64,000 nucleotides of DNA from Nocardioides mangrovicus (GTDB lineage Bacteria > Actinomycetota > Actinomycetes > Propionibacteriales > Nocardioidaceae): NCBI RefSeq assembly GCF_003674065.1, contig NZ_RDBE01000010.1, positions 1,037,371 through 1,101,370 of the forward strand. The letters run 5' to 3'. The notes under the pieces are model-generated. The model was not told the origin of the DNA. It saw only the letters and a program-made list of their open reading frames with translations, and did not search any database. The translations under genes were made by a program, and so were the position numbers. Positions 34,886 to 44,893 of the stretch are shown piece after piece. How positions within the stretch are numbered: the stretch's first letter is position 1; each line of letters begins with the position of its first letter.

Positions 34886-36901
34886 TCAGTCCTGGGACTT
34901 CTCGCCCTTCACGCCCTCGGAGATCAGGTCCATCACCGTGGAGTCGGCCAGCGTGGTGACGTCGCCGACCTCGCGGTTCTCGGCGACGTCCTTGAGCAGC
35001 CGGCGCATGATCTTGCCCGAGCGGGTCTTGGGGAGCTCGGGGACGATCATGATCTGGCGCGGCTTCGCGATGGCGCCGATCTCCTTGCGCACGTGGTTGC
35101 GCAGCTCCTCGATCAGGTCGTCCGGGGCCTCCTCGCCGCCCTCGAGCGCCGACTCGCGCAAGATGACGAACGCGCACACGGCCTGTCCGGTGGTCTCGTC
35201 GGCCGCGCCCACGACGGCGGCCTCGGCCACCTTGGGGTGCGAGACCAGCGCCGACTCGATCTCGGTGGTGGAGAGCCGGTGGCCCGAGACGTTCATGACG
35301 TCGTCCACCCGGCCCAGCAGCCAGATGTCGCCGTCCTCGTCCTTCTTGGCGCCGTCGCCGGCGAAGTACCAGCCCTGCTCGGCGTACTTGCTCCAGTAGG
35401 TGTCCTTGAACCGCTCGTCGTCGCCCAGCAGCGTGCGCAGCATCGAGGGCCACGGCTCGGTGAGCACCAGGTAGCCGCCGGAGCCGTTGGGGACGATCTC
35501 GCCCTCGTCGGTGACCACTTCGGCGCTCACGCCCGGGATCGCCGTCATCGCCGAGCCGGGCTTGCCGGAGGTGACGCCGGGCAGCGGGGAGATCATGTGC
35601 ATGCCGGTCTCGGTCTGCCACCAGGTGTCCATGACCGGGCACCTCGAGGAGCCGATGGTCTCGCGGTACCAGACGTAGGCCTCGGGGTTGATCGGCTCAC
35701 CCACCGAGCCGAGGATCCGCAGCGAGGAGAGGTCGAACTTCTCGGGGATCTCCGCGCCCCACTTCATGAAGGTGCGGATCGCGGTCGGCGCGCAGTAGAG
35801 GATCGTGACGCCGTACGTCTCGATGATCTCCCACCAGCGACCCTTGTGCGGGGTGTCGGGCGTGCCCTCGTACATCACGCTCGTGGCGCCGTTGGCCAGC
35901 GGCCCGTAGACGATGTAGCTGTGGCCGGTGATCCAGCCGATGTCGGCGGCGGTCCAGTAGACGTCGGTGTCGGGCTTGAGGTCGAAGACCGCCCAGTGCG
36001 TGTAGGAGGTGCCCACCAGGTAGCCGCCGGTGGTGTGCACGATGCCCTTGGGCTTGCCGGTGCTGCCCGAGGTGTACATGACGAACAGCGGGTTCTCGGC
36101 GTCGAACATCTCCGGGGTGTGCTCGGGCGAGGCCTCGTCGACGACGTCGTGCCACCACAGGTCCAGGTCGTCGTTCCACTCGACGTCCTGGCCGGTGCGC
36201 CGCACGACCAGCACGTGCTCGACCAGCCCGGGCCGCTCCCCCTCCACCTTGGCGACGGCCTCGTCGACGGCGGGCTTGAGCGCGGCCGGCGAGCCACGCC
36301 GGTAGCCGCCGTCGGAGGTGATGATCACCTTCGTCTCGCAGTCCAGCACGCGGGTGGCCAGGGCGTCGGAGGAGAAGCCGCCGAAGACCACGGTGTGCAG
36401 CGCGCCGAGACGCACGGTGGCCAGCATCGCGATGGCGGTCTCGGGGATCATCGGCATGTAGATCGCCACGCGGTCGCCCTGGCCGACGCCGAGCTCGGCC
36501 AGCGCGTTGGCGGCCTTGCACACCTCGTCCTGCAGCTCGGCGTAGGTGATGTCGCGGGTGTCGTCCTCGGGCTCGCCGACCCAGTGGAAGGCGACGCGGT
36601 CGCCGTGGCCGGCCTCGACGTGGCGGTCCACGCAGTTGTAGGCGGCGTTGAGGGTGCCGCCGACGTACCACTTCGCGAACGGCGGGTTGCTCCAGTCCAG
36701 GACCTCGGTGAAGGGCTCGTCCCAGCTGATCCGCTCGGCCTGCTCGGCCCAGAACGCCAGCCGGTCGGCCTTCGCCTCCTCGTAGGTCTCCGCGGTGACG
36801 TTGGCGTGCGCCGCGAGCTCCTCGGGCGGGTCGAACCGGCGGTCCTCGTGGCTGAGGTTGGCCAGGGTCTGCGAATCGGTCTCGGCGCTGGACTGGCTCA
36901 C
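34886..36901 (-). CDS. acs: acetyl-CoA synthetase (AMP-forming)
   Basis: 671 residues, full length. The adenylation motif is YTSGSTGKPKGIVHTTGGY, with TWWQTETG, VWYFAGDGA-like WYFAGDGAKKDEDG, GRVDDVMNVSGHR and the C-terminal PKTRSGKIMRR whose lysine is the acetylation site in this family. It converts acetate, CoA and ATP to acetyl-CoA. GTG 36901 is preceded by AAGGAG about 11 nt upstream. The acetate permease gene lies directly upstream in the same orientation, so the pair handles acetate uptake and activation. In mycobacteria acs also sits in this conserved block. Confidence 0.96.
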   Translation of the reverse strand: MSQSSAETDSQTLANLSHEDRRFDPPEELAAHANVTAETYEEAKADRLAFWAEQAERISWDEPFTEVLDWSNPPFAKWYVGGTLNAAYNCVDRHVEAGHGDRVAFHWVGEPEDDTRDITYAELQDEVCKAANALAELGVGQGDRVAIYMPMIPETAIAMLATVRLGALHTVVFGGFSSDALATRVLDCETKVIITSDGGYRRGSPAALKPAVDEAVAKVEGERPGLVEHVLVVRRTGQDVEWNDDLDLWWHDVVDEASPEHTPEMFDAENPLFVMYTSGSTGKPKGIVHTTGGYLVGTSYTHWAVFDLKPDTDVYWTAADIGWITGHSYIVYGPLANGATSVMYEGTPDTPHKGRWWEIIETYGVTILYCAPTAIRTFMKWGAEIPEKFDLSSLRILGSVGEPINPEAYVWYRETIGSSRCPVMDTWWQTETGMHMISPLPGVTSGKPGSAMTAIPGVSAEVVTDEGEIVPNGSGGYLVLTEPWPSMLRTLLGDDERFKDTYWSKYAEQGWYFAGDGAKKDEDGDIWLLGRVDDVMNVSGHRLSTTEIESALVSHPKVAEAAVVGAADETTGQAVCAFVILRESALEGGEEAPDDLIEELRNHVRKEIGAIAKPRQIMIVPELPKTRSGKIMRRLLKDVAENREVGDVTTLADSTVMDLISEGVKGEKSQD

Positions 36902-36937
36902 GGCGCTCTCATCTCCTTCGACGACGGCGGGTCCTGC

Positions 36938-36943
36938 GACCCT
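36938..36943 (-). promoter_or_regulatory. candidate -10 hexamer for acs
   Basis: TAGGGT on the minus strand, 36 nt before GTG 36901, leaving room for a leader with the AAGGAG site. It suggests acs can be transcribed apart from the permease gene. Confidence 0.4.
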
Positions 36944-36990
36944 AGTCAGGCCGGGTTGCAGACAGGTTGGGGGTGGACTGCGGGGTGGGG

Positions 36991-37599
36991 CTACTCCCGG
37001 GCGCCGGTCGGCACGAGCGAGCGGCCGTGGGAGAAGGCGGTGACGCCCGCGAAGGAGGCGTACCAGGCCGCCAGCGCGGTGAGGATGCCGGCGTAGCCAC
37101 CGGTCTTGACCAAGCCGTCGACCCCGGCCATGTTGCCGATGCCCAGCAGCACGAAGGTCAGCGTCAGCAGCGCGAACACCGCGAGCACCGCGCCGCTGAC
37201 GCGGGTGGCGGCCACCGTCATGTACGCGGTGAAGACACCCCAGACGACCAGGTAGAAGCCGACTCCCTTGCCGACGTCGTCGGCCGGGATCTTGTAGTCG
37301 GCCAGGTGCGCGGTGAGCCACCAGAAGGAGAGCCAGAACGCGCCGTAGGAGGAGAAGGCCGTGGCTCCGAAGGTGTTGCCCTTGGCGAACTCCCACATGC
37401 CGGCCAGCAGCTGCGCGCCGCCGCCGTAGGCCAGCGCGAGCCCGAAGACCACCGGTTCCACGGCCTCGGGGAGGATCCCGGCGTTGACGACGCTGAGGAA
37501 CATCGTCGTCAGGGCGAAGGCGGCGAGCCCCAGGGGCGCGGGGTCGGCCAGGTGCGCTCCGGGGACGACGTGAGTGGCGGCTGGTGCGGGAGAGGACAT
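36991..37599 (-). CDS. acetate/succinate uptake transporter, GPR1/FUN34/YaaH (SatP) family
   Basis: 202 residues with six helices. The family hallmark NPAPLGL appears as DPAPLGLAAFALTT near residue 20, and the helix SSYGAFWLSFWWL matches the conserved central segment. It is 89 bp upstream of acs on the same strand, which supports acetate as substrate. ATG 37599 has GGAAGG upstream. The opposite strand starts the GGDEF-EAL pair. Confidence 0.93.
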   Translation of the reverse strand: MSSPAPAATHVVPGAHLADPAPLGLAAFALTTMFLSVVNAGILPEAVEPVVFGLALAYGGGAQLLAGMWEFAKGNTFGATAFSSYGAFWLSFWWLTAHLADYKIPADDVGKGVGFYLVVWGVFTAYMTVAATRVSGAVLAVFALLTLTFVLLGIGNMAGVDGLVKTGGYAGILTALAAWYASFAGVTAFSHGRSLVPTGARE

Positions 37600-37670
37600 G
37601 CCAAGACCTTCCGAGAGGGGTTTCGTGCGACGCTCGTCACAGCAAACGCCTGTCGCCTGGCCCCGGCAAC

Positions 37671-37714
37671 CCCTGCAAAACCCCTCGCAGCCGACAAACC
37701 CGCCTTAATCTGGG
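37671..37714 (+). promoter_or_regulatory. upstream block of GGDEF-EAL gene 1, similar to that of gene 2
   Basis: Begins CCCTGCAAAACC and ends TTAATCTGGG (-10-like TAATCT at 37706-37711), 44 bp in all. Gene 2 has CCCTGTGAAAACC and CTAACCTGGG, 45 bp in all. Confidence 0.5.
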
Positions 37715-37732
37715 CCCGGGGGGTGATCGAGA

Positions 37733-39874
<2,142 letters not shown>

Positions 39875-39890
39875 TCCGGCCGTCGCCGAT

Positions 39891-39935
39891 CCCTGTGAAA
39901 ACCGGCAAATGCGATATTTCGCTCTCTAACCTGGG
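39891..39935 (+). promoter_or_regulatory. upstream block of GGDEF-EAL gene 2, similar to that of gene 1
   Basis: Begins CCCTGTGAAAACC and ends CTAACCTGGG (-10-like TAACCT at 39927-39932), 45 bp. A ribosome binding site GGGGGAGG follows at 39945-39952. Confidence 0.5.
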
Positions 39936-39960
39936 TACGACGTCGGGGGAGGTGGCACAC

Positions 39961-42099
39961 GTGTCGGCACGCATGCGAGCGCTGTTCGCGCTGCTGCTGG
40001 GCGCTGTGGTCGCGCTGCCCGCACTGCCGGCAGGTCCTCTGCGCGACGTGGTCGCGCTCGGTGCCGAGATCGGGTGCGTCGCGATCGGTTGGCGGGGACT
40101 GCGCAGTCGGCCCGACCTGATGGACAAAGGGTGGCCGGTCGTCGTGGGCGGCATCAGCCTGGCCGCGACCGCGGACGTCCTGAACGGCCTGGAACGCCAC
40201 CTGCTGCACCTCCAGGGTCCGCTGCGGCCCTCCGTGCTGGTGCTCCTGGTCGGGTACGGGGTGCTGGCTGTCGGCGTCTACCTCTTCGACCACCGGCGGA
40301 TCAAGGTCACGAACCGCCGCGGCCACATCGAAGCCGCCATCTTCGCCCTCGGCGGTCTGGCGCCGGTCCTGGTCTTCGTCATCTTGCCGCAGACGCAGGC
40401 CGAGGGGCCGCTGGGAGCCCGCCTGGCGGTGGCGGGGTTCGCGCTCGCGGACCTGGGGCTGATCACGGTCGTCGCGCGCCTGCTGCTGACCGACAGCACG
40501 CGCTCCATGTCGCTGCTCCTGCTCAGCGCGGCGGTCGCGCTGGAGCTGGCCGGCGACTTCGCGTCCAGCCTGACCAGCATCACCGGTGATCGTGGAGATG
40601 CCGACGCATTGGTCCAGGCGCTGTGGTTGTTGGGCTACGTGTTCTTCGCCGCCGGCATGGTGCACCCCTCGCTACGCGATCTCACCTACGGCACGAGCGT
40701 CGACGCCGAGCGCGTCTCGCCGCGCTCCCAGGTCCTCCTGCTCGCCACCGGCCTGCTGCTGCCGGGCGCCTCGGTGGCGATCAGCCTGTTGCTGGGACGC
40801 GCCACCTACCTGTGGGTGCTGACCGCGATCGGTCTGCTCGTCTCGGCCCTCGTGGCTCTGCGCATCATGAACCTGATGGGTCATATCGGCGAGCAGTCCG
40901 ATCAGCTCGCACAGCTGGCGCGTTCCGATGAGCTGACCAGGCTCCCCAACCGCCGCAGCTGGAACCACGCCATCGGCCGCGCCTGTGACGTCGCGGCCGC
41001 CTCCCAGGCGCCGCTGTGCGTGGCGCTCTTCGACCTGGACCGGTTCAAGGAGTACAACGACAACCACGGCCACCCCGCCGGCGATGCGCTGCTCCGCCAG
41101 GTCTCGGCCCTGTGGTCGGCTGCCCTCGTCGAGGGTGAGATCTTCGCCCGCTACGGCGGCGAGGAGTTCGCGATGTTGCTGCCGGGCCTGACGCTGCCCG
41201 ACGCCGTGGACCGCGCCGACCAGCTGCGCCGGCTGGTGCCGCTGCCGCAGTCGGCGTCGGTCGGGGTCGCCGCGTGGCGACCCGGTACGGACCCGGCGCT
41301 CACGCTGGCGGAGGCCGACGAGGCGCTCTACCTGGCCAAACGGGCCGGTCGCGCGCGCACCGTGGCGGCGGAGAGCTCGGTCGATGCGATGCCCGGGCCG
41401 CTGCGCGACCAGGTCGTCGTGGTCCAGCCCATCGTGAGGTTGGCCGACCTGGCGGTAATCGGGCACGAGTGCCTGAGCCGTTTCCCCCACACCACCGATA
41501 TCGAGGCGGTCTTCGCCGACGCCCACGGCAAGGGTTACGGCGACCTGCTCGAGGCGGCGGCCATTCGCCGCGTGCTCGAGCGCGACGACCGTCGGGCCGG
41601 CACCGACGTCTACGTCAACGTCTCCGAGCTGGCGATGCACTCCGACCGGTTCTGGCTGGAGCTGCCCCGCGACCTGACCGGCGTCGTGGTCGAGCTCAGC
41701 GAGCATCAGGCGGGCCTCGAGGACGCCGCCGTCGCCGACCTGCTGGACCGGATGCGCGAGCGCGGCGCACGCGTCGGTCTCGACGATGTCGGCTCGCAGG
41801 CCACCGACTTCGCTCGGATGGTCGCGCTGCGCCCGGAGATCGCCAAGATCGACCGCAGCCTCGTGGCCGGCTGCGACCTTCACCCGGCCCGCGCCGAGGT
41901 GCTGCGGATGCTCGTCGGCTTCGCCCACCAGCACGGCATCGAGGTGTGCGTCGAAGGGGTCGAGACCGTCGGGGAGCTCGAGGTGGCGCGGGCGGCCGGG
42001 GCGACGTACGCGCAGGGCTACCTGCTCGGCCGGCCGCGGCACGAGTGGGTCGACACGGTGTCGTTCCCGTCCTCGCCGCAGCCGCGCGCCCTCATCTGA
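39961..42099 (+). CDS. membrane-bound GGDEF-EAL protein (diguanylate cyclase/phosphodiesterase), paralogue 2
   Basis: 712 residues, clearly a tandem paralogue of the preceding gene in every domain. N-terminal helices, DELTRLPNRRSW, FDLDRFKEYNDNHGHPAGD and RYGGEEF, then EAL with HECLSRF, YVNVSE, VVELSE, GLDDVG, IAKIDRSLV, VEGVET and YAQGYLLGRP. The inhibitory-site position reads VEGE, so there is no RxxD I-site. GTG 39961 is preferred because GGGGGAGG is 8 nt upstream. It ends 15 bp from the convergent methyltransferase gene. Confidence 0.9.
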   Translation: MSARMRALFALLLGAVVALPALPAGPLRDVVALGAEIGCVAIGWRGLRSRPDLMDKGWPVVVGGISLAATADVLNGLERHLLHLQGPLRPSVLVLLVGYGVLAVGVYLFDHRRIKVTNRRGHIEAAIFALGGLAPVLVFVILPQTQAEGPLGARLAVAGFALADLGLITVVARLLLTDSTRSMSLLLLSAAVALELAGDFASSLTSITGDRGDADALVQALWLLGYVFFAAGMVHPSLRDLTYGTSVDAERVSPRSQVLLLATGLLLPGASVAISLLLGRATYLWVLTAIGLLVSALVALRIMNLMGHIGEQSDQLAQLARSDELTRLPNRRSWNHAIGRACDVAAASQAPLCVALFDLDRFKEYNDNHGHPAGDALLRQVSALWSAALVEGEIFARYGGEEFAMLLPGLTLPDAVDRADQLRRLVPLPQSASVGVAAWRPGTDPALTLAEADEALYLAKRAGRARTVAAESSVDAMPGPLRDQVVVVQPIVRLADLAVIGHECLSRFPHTTDIEAVFADAHGKGYGDLLEAAAIRRVLERDDRRAGTDVYVNVSELAMHSDRFWLELPRDLTGVVVELSEHQAGLEDAAVADLLDRMRERGARVGLDDVGSQATDFARMVALRPEIAKIDRSLVAGCDLHPARAEVLRMLVGFAHQHGIEVCVEGVETVGELEVARAAGATYAQGYLLGRPRHEWVDTVSFPSSPQPRALI

Positions 42100-42114
42100 G
42101 CGCGAGCGGCATTC

Positions 42115-43029
42115 TCACCGCAGGTCGATCAGCACCGGACCGTCGTCGGGGTCCTCGGGCCGCGGCGAGCGACGTCCCAGCGGCAGGTCGGCACGGTCCA
42201 TGGCCACCGTCGGCTCGCCGGCGTCGACCGGGTCGGCTCCCTCGTCGGGCGTGGGGCGCGGTCGGGAGGCCGCGTGGCGACGGGGGTCGGGCTCGGGGGC
42301 CAGGTCGCGCAGCGCGATCCGGTAGCAGCGCGTCACGTAGGGCAGCCGCATGCCGTCGGCGCCGCGGCCGTAGTCGTCGTAGAGGCCGGAGACCTCGGCG
42401 AGCTTCTCCTCGCGCTCGGCCTCCTCCAGCGTCGCGATGTAGGAGCGCGAGGAGACCATGTCGAGCAGCGCGCCGCGGTCCAGGGAGTGCCAGTGGCGGA
42501 AGCTCTGCTGCTCGATGTTCACGACCTGCTCGAACCCGGCCAGGCTGACCGTGGGGTCGCTCTCCTGCAGCGGGCCGCCGATGAGCCGGCCCAGCTTCTT
42601 GACCCAGGGGACCTGCTCGTCGCGGTAGTTCCACACCAGGGCGAGTACGCCGTAGGGCCGCAGCACGCGGGCGATCTCGGGCACCGCGCGGGGCAGGTCG
42701 AACCAGTGGAAGGCCTGCGCGGCCACGACGACGTCGACGCTGCGGCTGGGCAGCGGGATCCGCTCGGCCGCGGCCACCGCCACCGGGAGATCCGGCAGGT
42801 GGTGGCGCAGGTGGTAGAGCATCCGCTCGTCGGGGTCGGTGGCGATCACGTCGCACCCGGTGCGATCGAGCACCTCGGTCAGCTTGCCCGTGCCGGCGCC
42901 CAGCTCGAGCACGCGGCTGCCGGCGATGCCTCGGGTCAGCCAGGACGCGGCGTCGTCGGGGTAGGAGGGCCGGCCGCGCTCGTACTGCTCGGCGATGCCG
43001 CCGAAGCTGAGCCTGCCGGAGTCGTCCAC
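42115..43029 (-). CDS. class I SAM-dependent methyltransferase (UbiE/Methyltransf_11 type)
   Basis: 304 residues. SAM motif I is VLELGAGTGKLTEVL, followed by VIATDPDERML and VVVAAQAFHWFDLPRAVPEIARVLRPYGVLALVWN. The FHWFD motif is typical of a group of small-molecule methyltransferases of unknown acceptor. The C-terminal 60 residues are Pro/Asp/Arg-rich and look disordered. GTG 43029 was chosen because TAGCGT lies exactly 7 nt upstream. The neighbouring divergent gene has its -10 hexamer overlapping this one. Confidence 0.85.
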   Translation of the reverse strand: MDDSGRLSFGGIAEQYERGRPSYPDDAASWLTRGIAGSRVLELGAGTGKLTEVLDRTGCDVIATDPDERMLYHLRHHLPDLPVAVAAAERIPLPSRSVDVVVAAQAFHWFDLPRAVPEIARVLRPYGVLALVWNYRDEQVPWVKKLGRLIGGPLQESDPTVSLAGFEQVVNIEQQSFRHWHSLDRGALLDMVSSRSYIATLEEAEREEKLAEVSGLYDDYGRGADGMRLPYVTRCYRIALRDLAPEPDPRRHAASRPRPTPDEGADPVDAGEPTVAMDRADLPLGRRSPRPEDPDDGPVLIDLR

Positions 43030-43036
43030 GCCCGCG

Positions 43037-43046
43037 ACGCTACCGT
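43037..43046. promoter_or_regulatory. overlapping divergent leaderless promoters
   Basis: ACGCTACCGT. Read on the minus strand, TAGCGT (43037-43042) is 7 nt before GTG 43029. Read on the plus strand, TACCGT (43041-43046) is 7 nt before GTG 43054. The two hexamers share two bases. Confidence 0.6.
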
Positions 43047-43053
43047 GCGGACC

Positions 43054-43719
43054 GTGCCCGATCCCGCGCCCGACACCCTGGCCCGGTTGACCTCGCTGGA
43101 AGGCGTGCCGTCGGCCTTCGCCGCGACGCGCGACGGGATCGACGCGCTGCTGCGCGACCGGGGCCTGCGGCGCACCACGCCCGAGCAGACCGCCGACTCG
43201 CTGCTGCGCGGCGCCCACGCCTCAGCGGAGCTCTCCGACGGGTCCGTCGACGCGGCCGTCCGCATCAGCGCCGAGCTGCTCTCGCTGGTCCCCGTCCTCA
43301 AGCGGGCGCCGCTGCAGGTGCTCGCCCGGCTCGACGTCCTTGCCGGCGGCAGCGGCCGCCCCGCGACGCCCGAGGCGGCCGCGCGGATGGGCGACCTCGC
43401 CCAGACCCTGCTCGCCCCGACCACCGCCCCCGCGCTGCTGGTCGCGGCGGTCGCGCACGCCGAGATCGCCACGGTGGCCCCGTTCGGCACGGCCGACGGC
43501 CTCGTGGCGCGCGCGGTCGAGCGACTGCTGCTCGTGGCCCGCGGCGTCGACCCGGCCTCCCTGGTCGTCCCCGAGGCCGGCCACCTGGCGCTGCGGGCGG
43601 AGTACGAGTCGAACCTGCGCGGCTACGCCACCGGCGGCCGGGCCGGGCTGCACGCCTGGCTGCTCTACGCCGCCGAGGCCCAGGCACGGGGGGCCGAGGA
43701 GAGTCCGCTGCGGGGGTGA
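43054..43719 (+). CDS. Fic-fold protein with degenerate active site
   Basis: 221 residues, helical. The segment VAHAEIATVAPFGTADGLVARAVERLL aligns with the Fic core HPFxDGNGRxxR: the PF pair and spacing are kept, but the catalytic histidine is alanine (APF) and GNGR is ADGL, so AMP-transfer activity is unlikely. RAPLQVLARLDVLAGG and YESNLRGYATGGRAGLHAWL resemble flanking Fic helices. Actinobacterial homologues are annotated only vaguely. Start GTG 43054 rests on TACCGT 7 nt upstream; GTG 43045 is the alternative. Function unknown. Confidence 0.7.
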   Translation: MPDPAPDTLARLTSLEGVPSAFAATRDGIDALLRDRGLRRTTPEQTADSLLRGAHASAELSDGSVDAAVRISAELLSLVPVLKRAPLQVLARLDVLAGGSGRPATPEAAARMGDLAQTLLAPTTAPALLVAAVAHAEIATVAPFGTADGLVARAVERLLLVARGVDPASLVVPEAGHLALRAEYESNLRGYATGGRAGLHAWLLYAAEAQARGAEESPLRG

Positions 43720-43728
43720 GGGTGCGCT

Positions 43729-43813
43729 CGCCAAAACTCCGCACTTGCGAAGCTTTGTGGCGGGGTCGCCCGAAATGTGGCCACCACAACTGCGCAAGTG
43801 CACGACTTTGGCG
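43729..43813. repeat. 85-bp palindromic intergenic element, subtype 1, copy B1
   Basis: Left arm CGCCAAAACTCCGCACTTGC; right arm reads, as reverse complement, CGCCAAAGTCGTGCACTTGC. The core contains GTCGCCCGAAATGTGG, nearly the same as copy A1. It starts 10 bp after the Fic-fold gene. Confidence 0.8.
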
Positions 43814-43846
43814 ATGGCAGGACTCGGCAGCCCTCCCCGCAACAGG

Positions 43847-43883
43847 TGAACGGCACCGACGTACGAGACGTCGATGCCGTTCA
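43847..43883. terminator. long hairpin, probable terminator
   Basis: Arms TGAACGGCACCGACGT and ACGTCGATGCCGTTCA, 16 bp with one mismatch and a 5-nt loop. The mismatch becomes a G-U pair on the minus strand, which favours action on transcripts from the HAD gene. Confidence 0.5.
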
Positions 43884-44073
43884 TGACACACGAAGGACCC
43901 GGCTACCAGGCGTGCTGCTCTCAACTGCTGGGGCGGAAGCATTCCGCCGCTCAGTGCCCTGTAGGAAGGGTGGATCGCCGCGTGGGTACCGATCCTCGTG
44001 TGACGTTGTGGAGTTCTTGCCCTTTTCGTACACCCGCCGCGGTGGCCGGTTCAAGGCCTACTGGACGGTCACT

Positions 44074-44880
44074 TCAGGCCGCTCGCCGGCGTCGGCGTAC
44101 GCCGGCCCAGATCGCGCCGCCGGCGACCACGGCGCCGCTCACCGCGAGCACGGCGAGGGTGGGCCGCGCCGGGGGCAGCCGCAGCCGGCGACGCAGCGCC
44201 ACCGGCTTGTCGAAGGCCAGCACCGGCCAGTCGCGCTCCCGGGCGACGCGGCGCAGGTCCTTGTCGGGGTTCACCGCGTGCGGATGGCCGACGGCGGCCA
44301 GCATCGGGACGTCGGTGATCGAGTCGCTGTAGGCGTAGCTGCGGGCCAGGTCGTACCCGTGGGCCTCGGCCAGCTCGACCATGGCGGCGGCCTTGTTCTC
44401 GGCGTAGGCGTAGAAGTCGATCGTGCCGGTGTAGCGGCCGTCGACGACCTCCATGCGCGTGGCCACCACCTGGTCGGCCCCGAGCATCTCGCCGATGGGC
44501 TCGACCAGCTCCGAGCCCGAGGCGGAGACGATGATGACGTCGCGGCCCTCGGCGTGGTGCTGCTCGATCAGGCTGACCGCCTCGTCGTAGACCAGCGGGT
44601 CGACGATGTTGTGCAGCGTGTCGGCCACGATCTCCTGGATGGTGGCCACGTCCCACCCCGCGCACAGCCGCGACATGAACTCGCGCATCTTCTCCATCTG
44701 GTCGTGGTCGGCGCCGCCGACGACGTAGACGAACTGGGCGTAGACGCTGCGCAGCATGGCGCGCCGGGTGATGAGGCCACCGGCCTGGAAGGGCCGCGAG
44801 AAGGCCATGGTGCTCGACTTGGCGATGATCGTCTTGTCCAGGTCGAAGAAGGCGGCGGTAGGACGCCCCGTCGCAGCCAT
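44074..44880 (-). CDS. HAD-IB phosphatase, SerB-like, with C-terminal membrane anchor
   Basis: 268 residues. HAD motif I is AAFFDLDKTII (nucleophile and acid aspartates), motif II VIIVSASGSELV with serine, and motif III/IV AYSDSITDVPMLAAVG with the metal aspartates. This is the HAD-IB hydrolase group (Rv3661-like) found next to ssd in actinobacteria; the substrate is probably a phosphomonoester but not known. A hydrophobic helix near the C-terminus (TLAVLAVSGAVVAGGAIWAG) followed by VRRRRRAA suggests tail anchoring. TAGCAT lies 7 nt before the ATG. Confidence 0.9.
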   Translation of the reverse strand: MAATGRPTAAFFDLDKTIIAKSSTMAFSRPFQAGGLITRRAMLRSVYAQFVYVVGGADHDQMEKMREFMSRLCAGWDVATIQEIVADTLHNIVDPLVYDEAVSLIEQHHAEGRDVIIVSASGSELVEPIGEMLGADQVVATRMEVVDGRYTGTIDFYAYAENKAAAMVELAEAHGYDLARSYAYSDSITDVPMLAAVGHPHAVNPDKDLRRVARERDWPVLAFDKPVALRRRLRLPPARPTLAVLAVSGAVVAGGAIWAGVRRRRRAA

Positions 44881-44887
44881 GGGACCG

Positions 44888-44893
44888 ATGCTA
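44888..44893 (-). promoter_or_regulatory. -10 hexamer of a likely leaderless promoter for the HAD phosphatase
   Basis: TAGCAT on the minus strand, 7 nt before ATG 44880, within the last codons of the AI-2E-family gene. Confidence 0.5.

Larger units (their letters stand above)
43720..44073. other. 354-bp intergenic region between convergent genes
   Basis: Contains palindromic element B1 (43729-43813), a 16-bp-arm hairpin (43847-43883), and a small hairpin GGCGGAA/TTCCGCC near 43933-43950. The remaining stretch 43950-44073 has no convincing gene; an open frame there (with VVEFLPFSYTRRGGR) lacks a start signal and runs on through the antisense of the HAD gene. Confidence 0.6.

Noticed and set aside
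43985-44080. Small plus-strand gene with VVEFLPFSYTRRGGR
   Set aside because: No start codon with a ribosome binding site or -10 hexamer, and the frame has no stop before it enters the antisense of the HAD gene.
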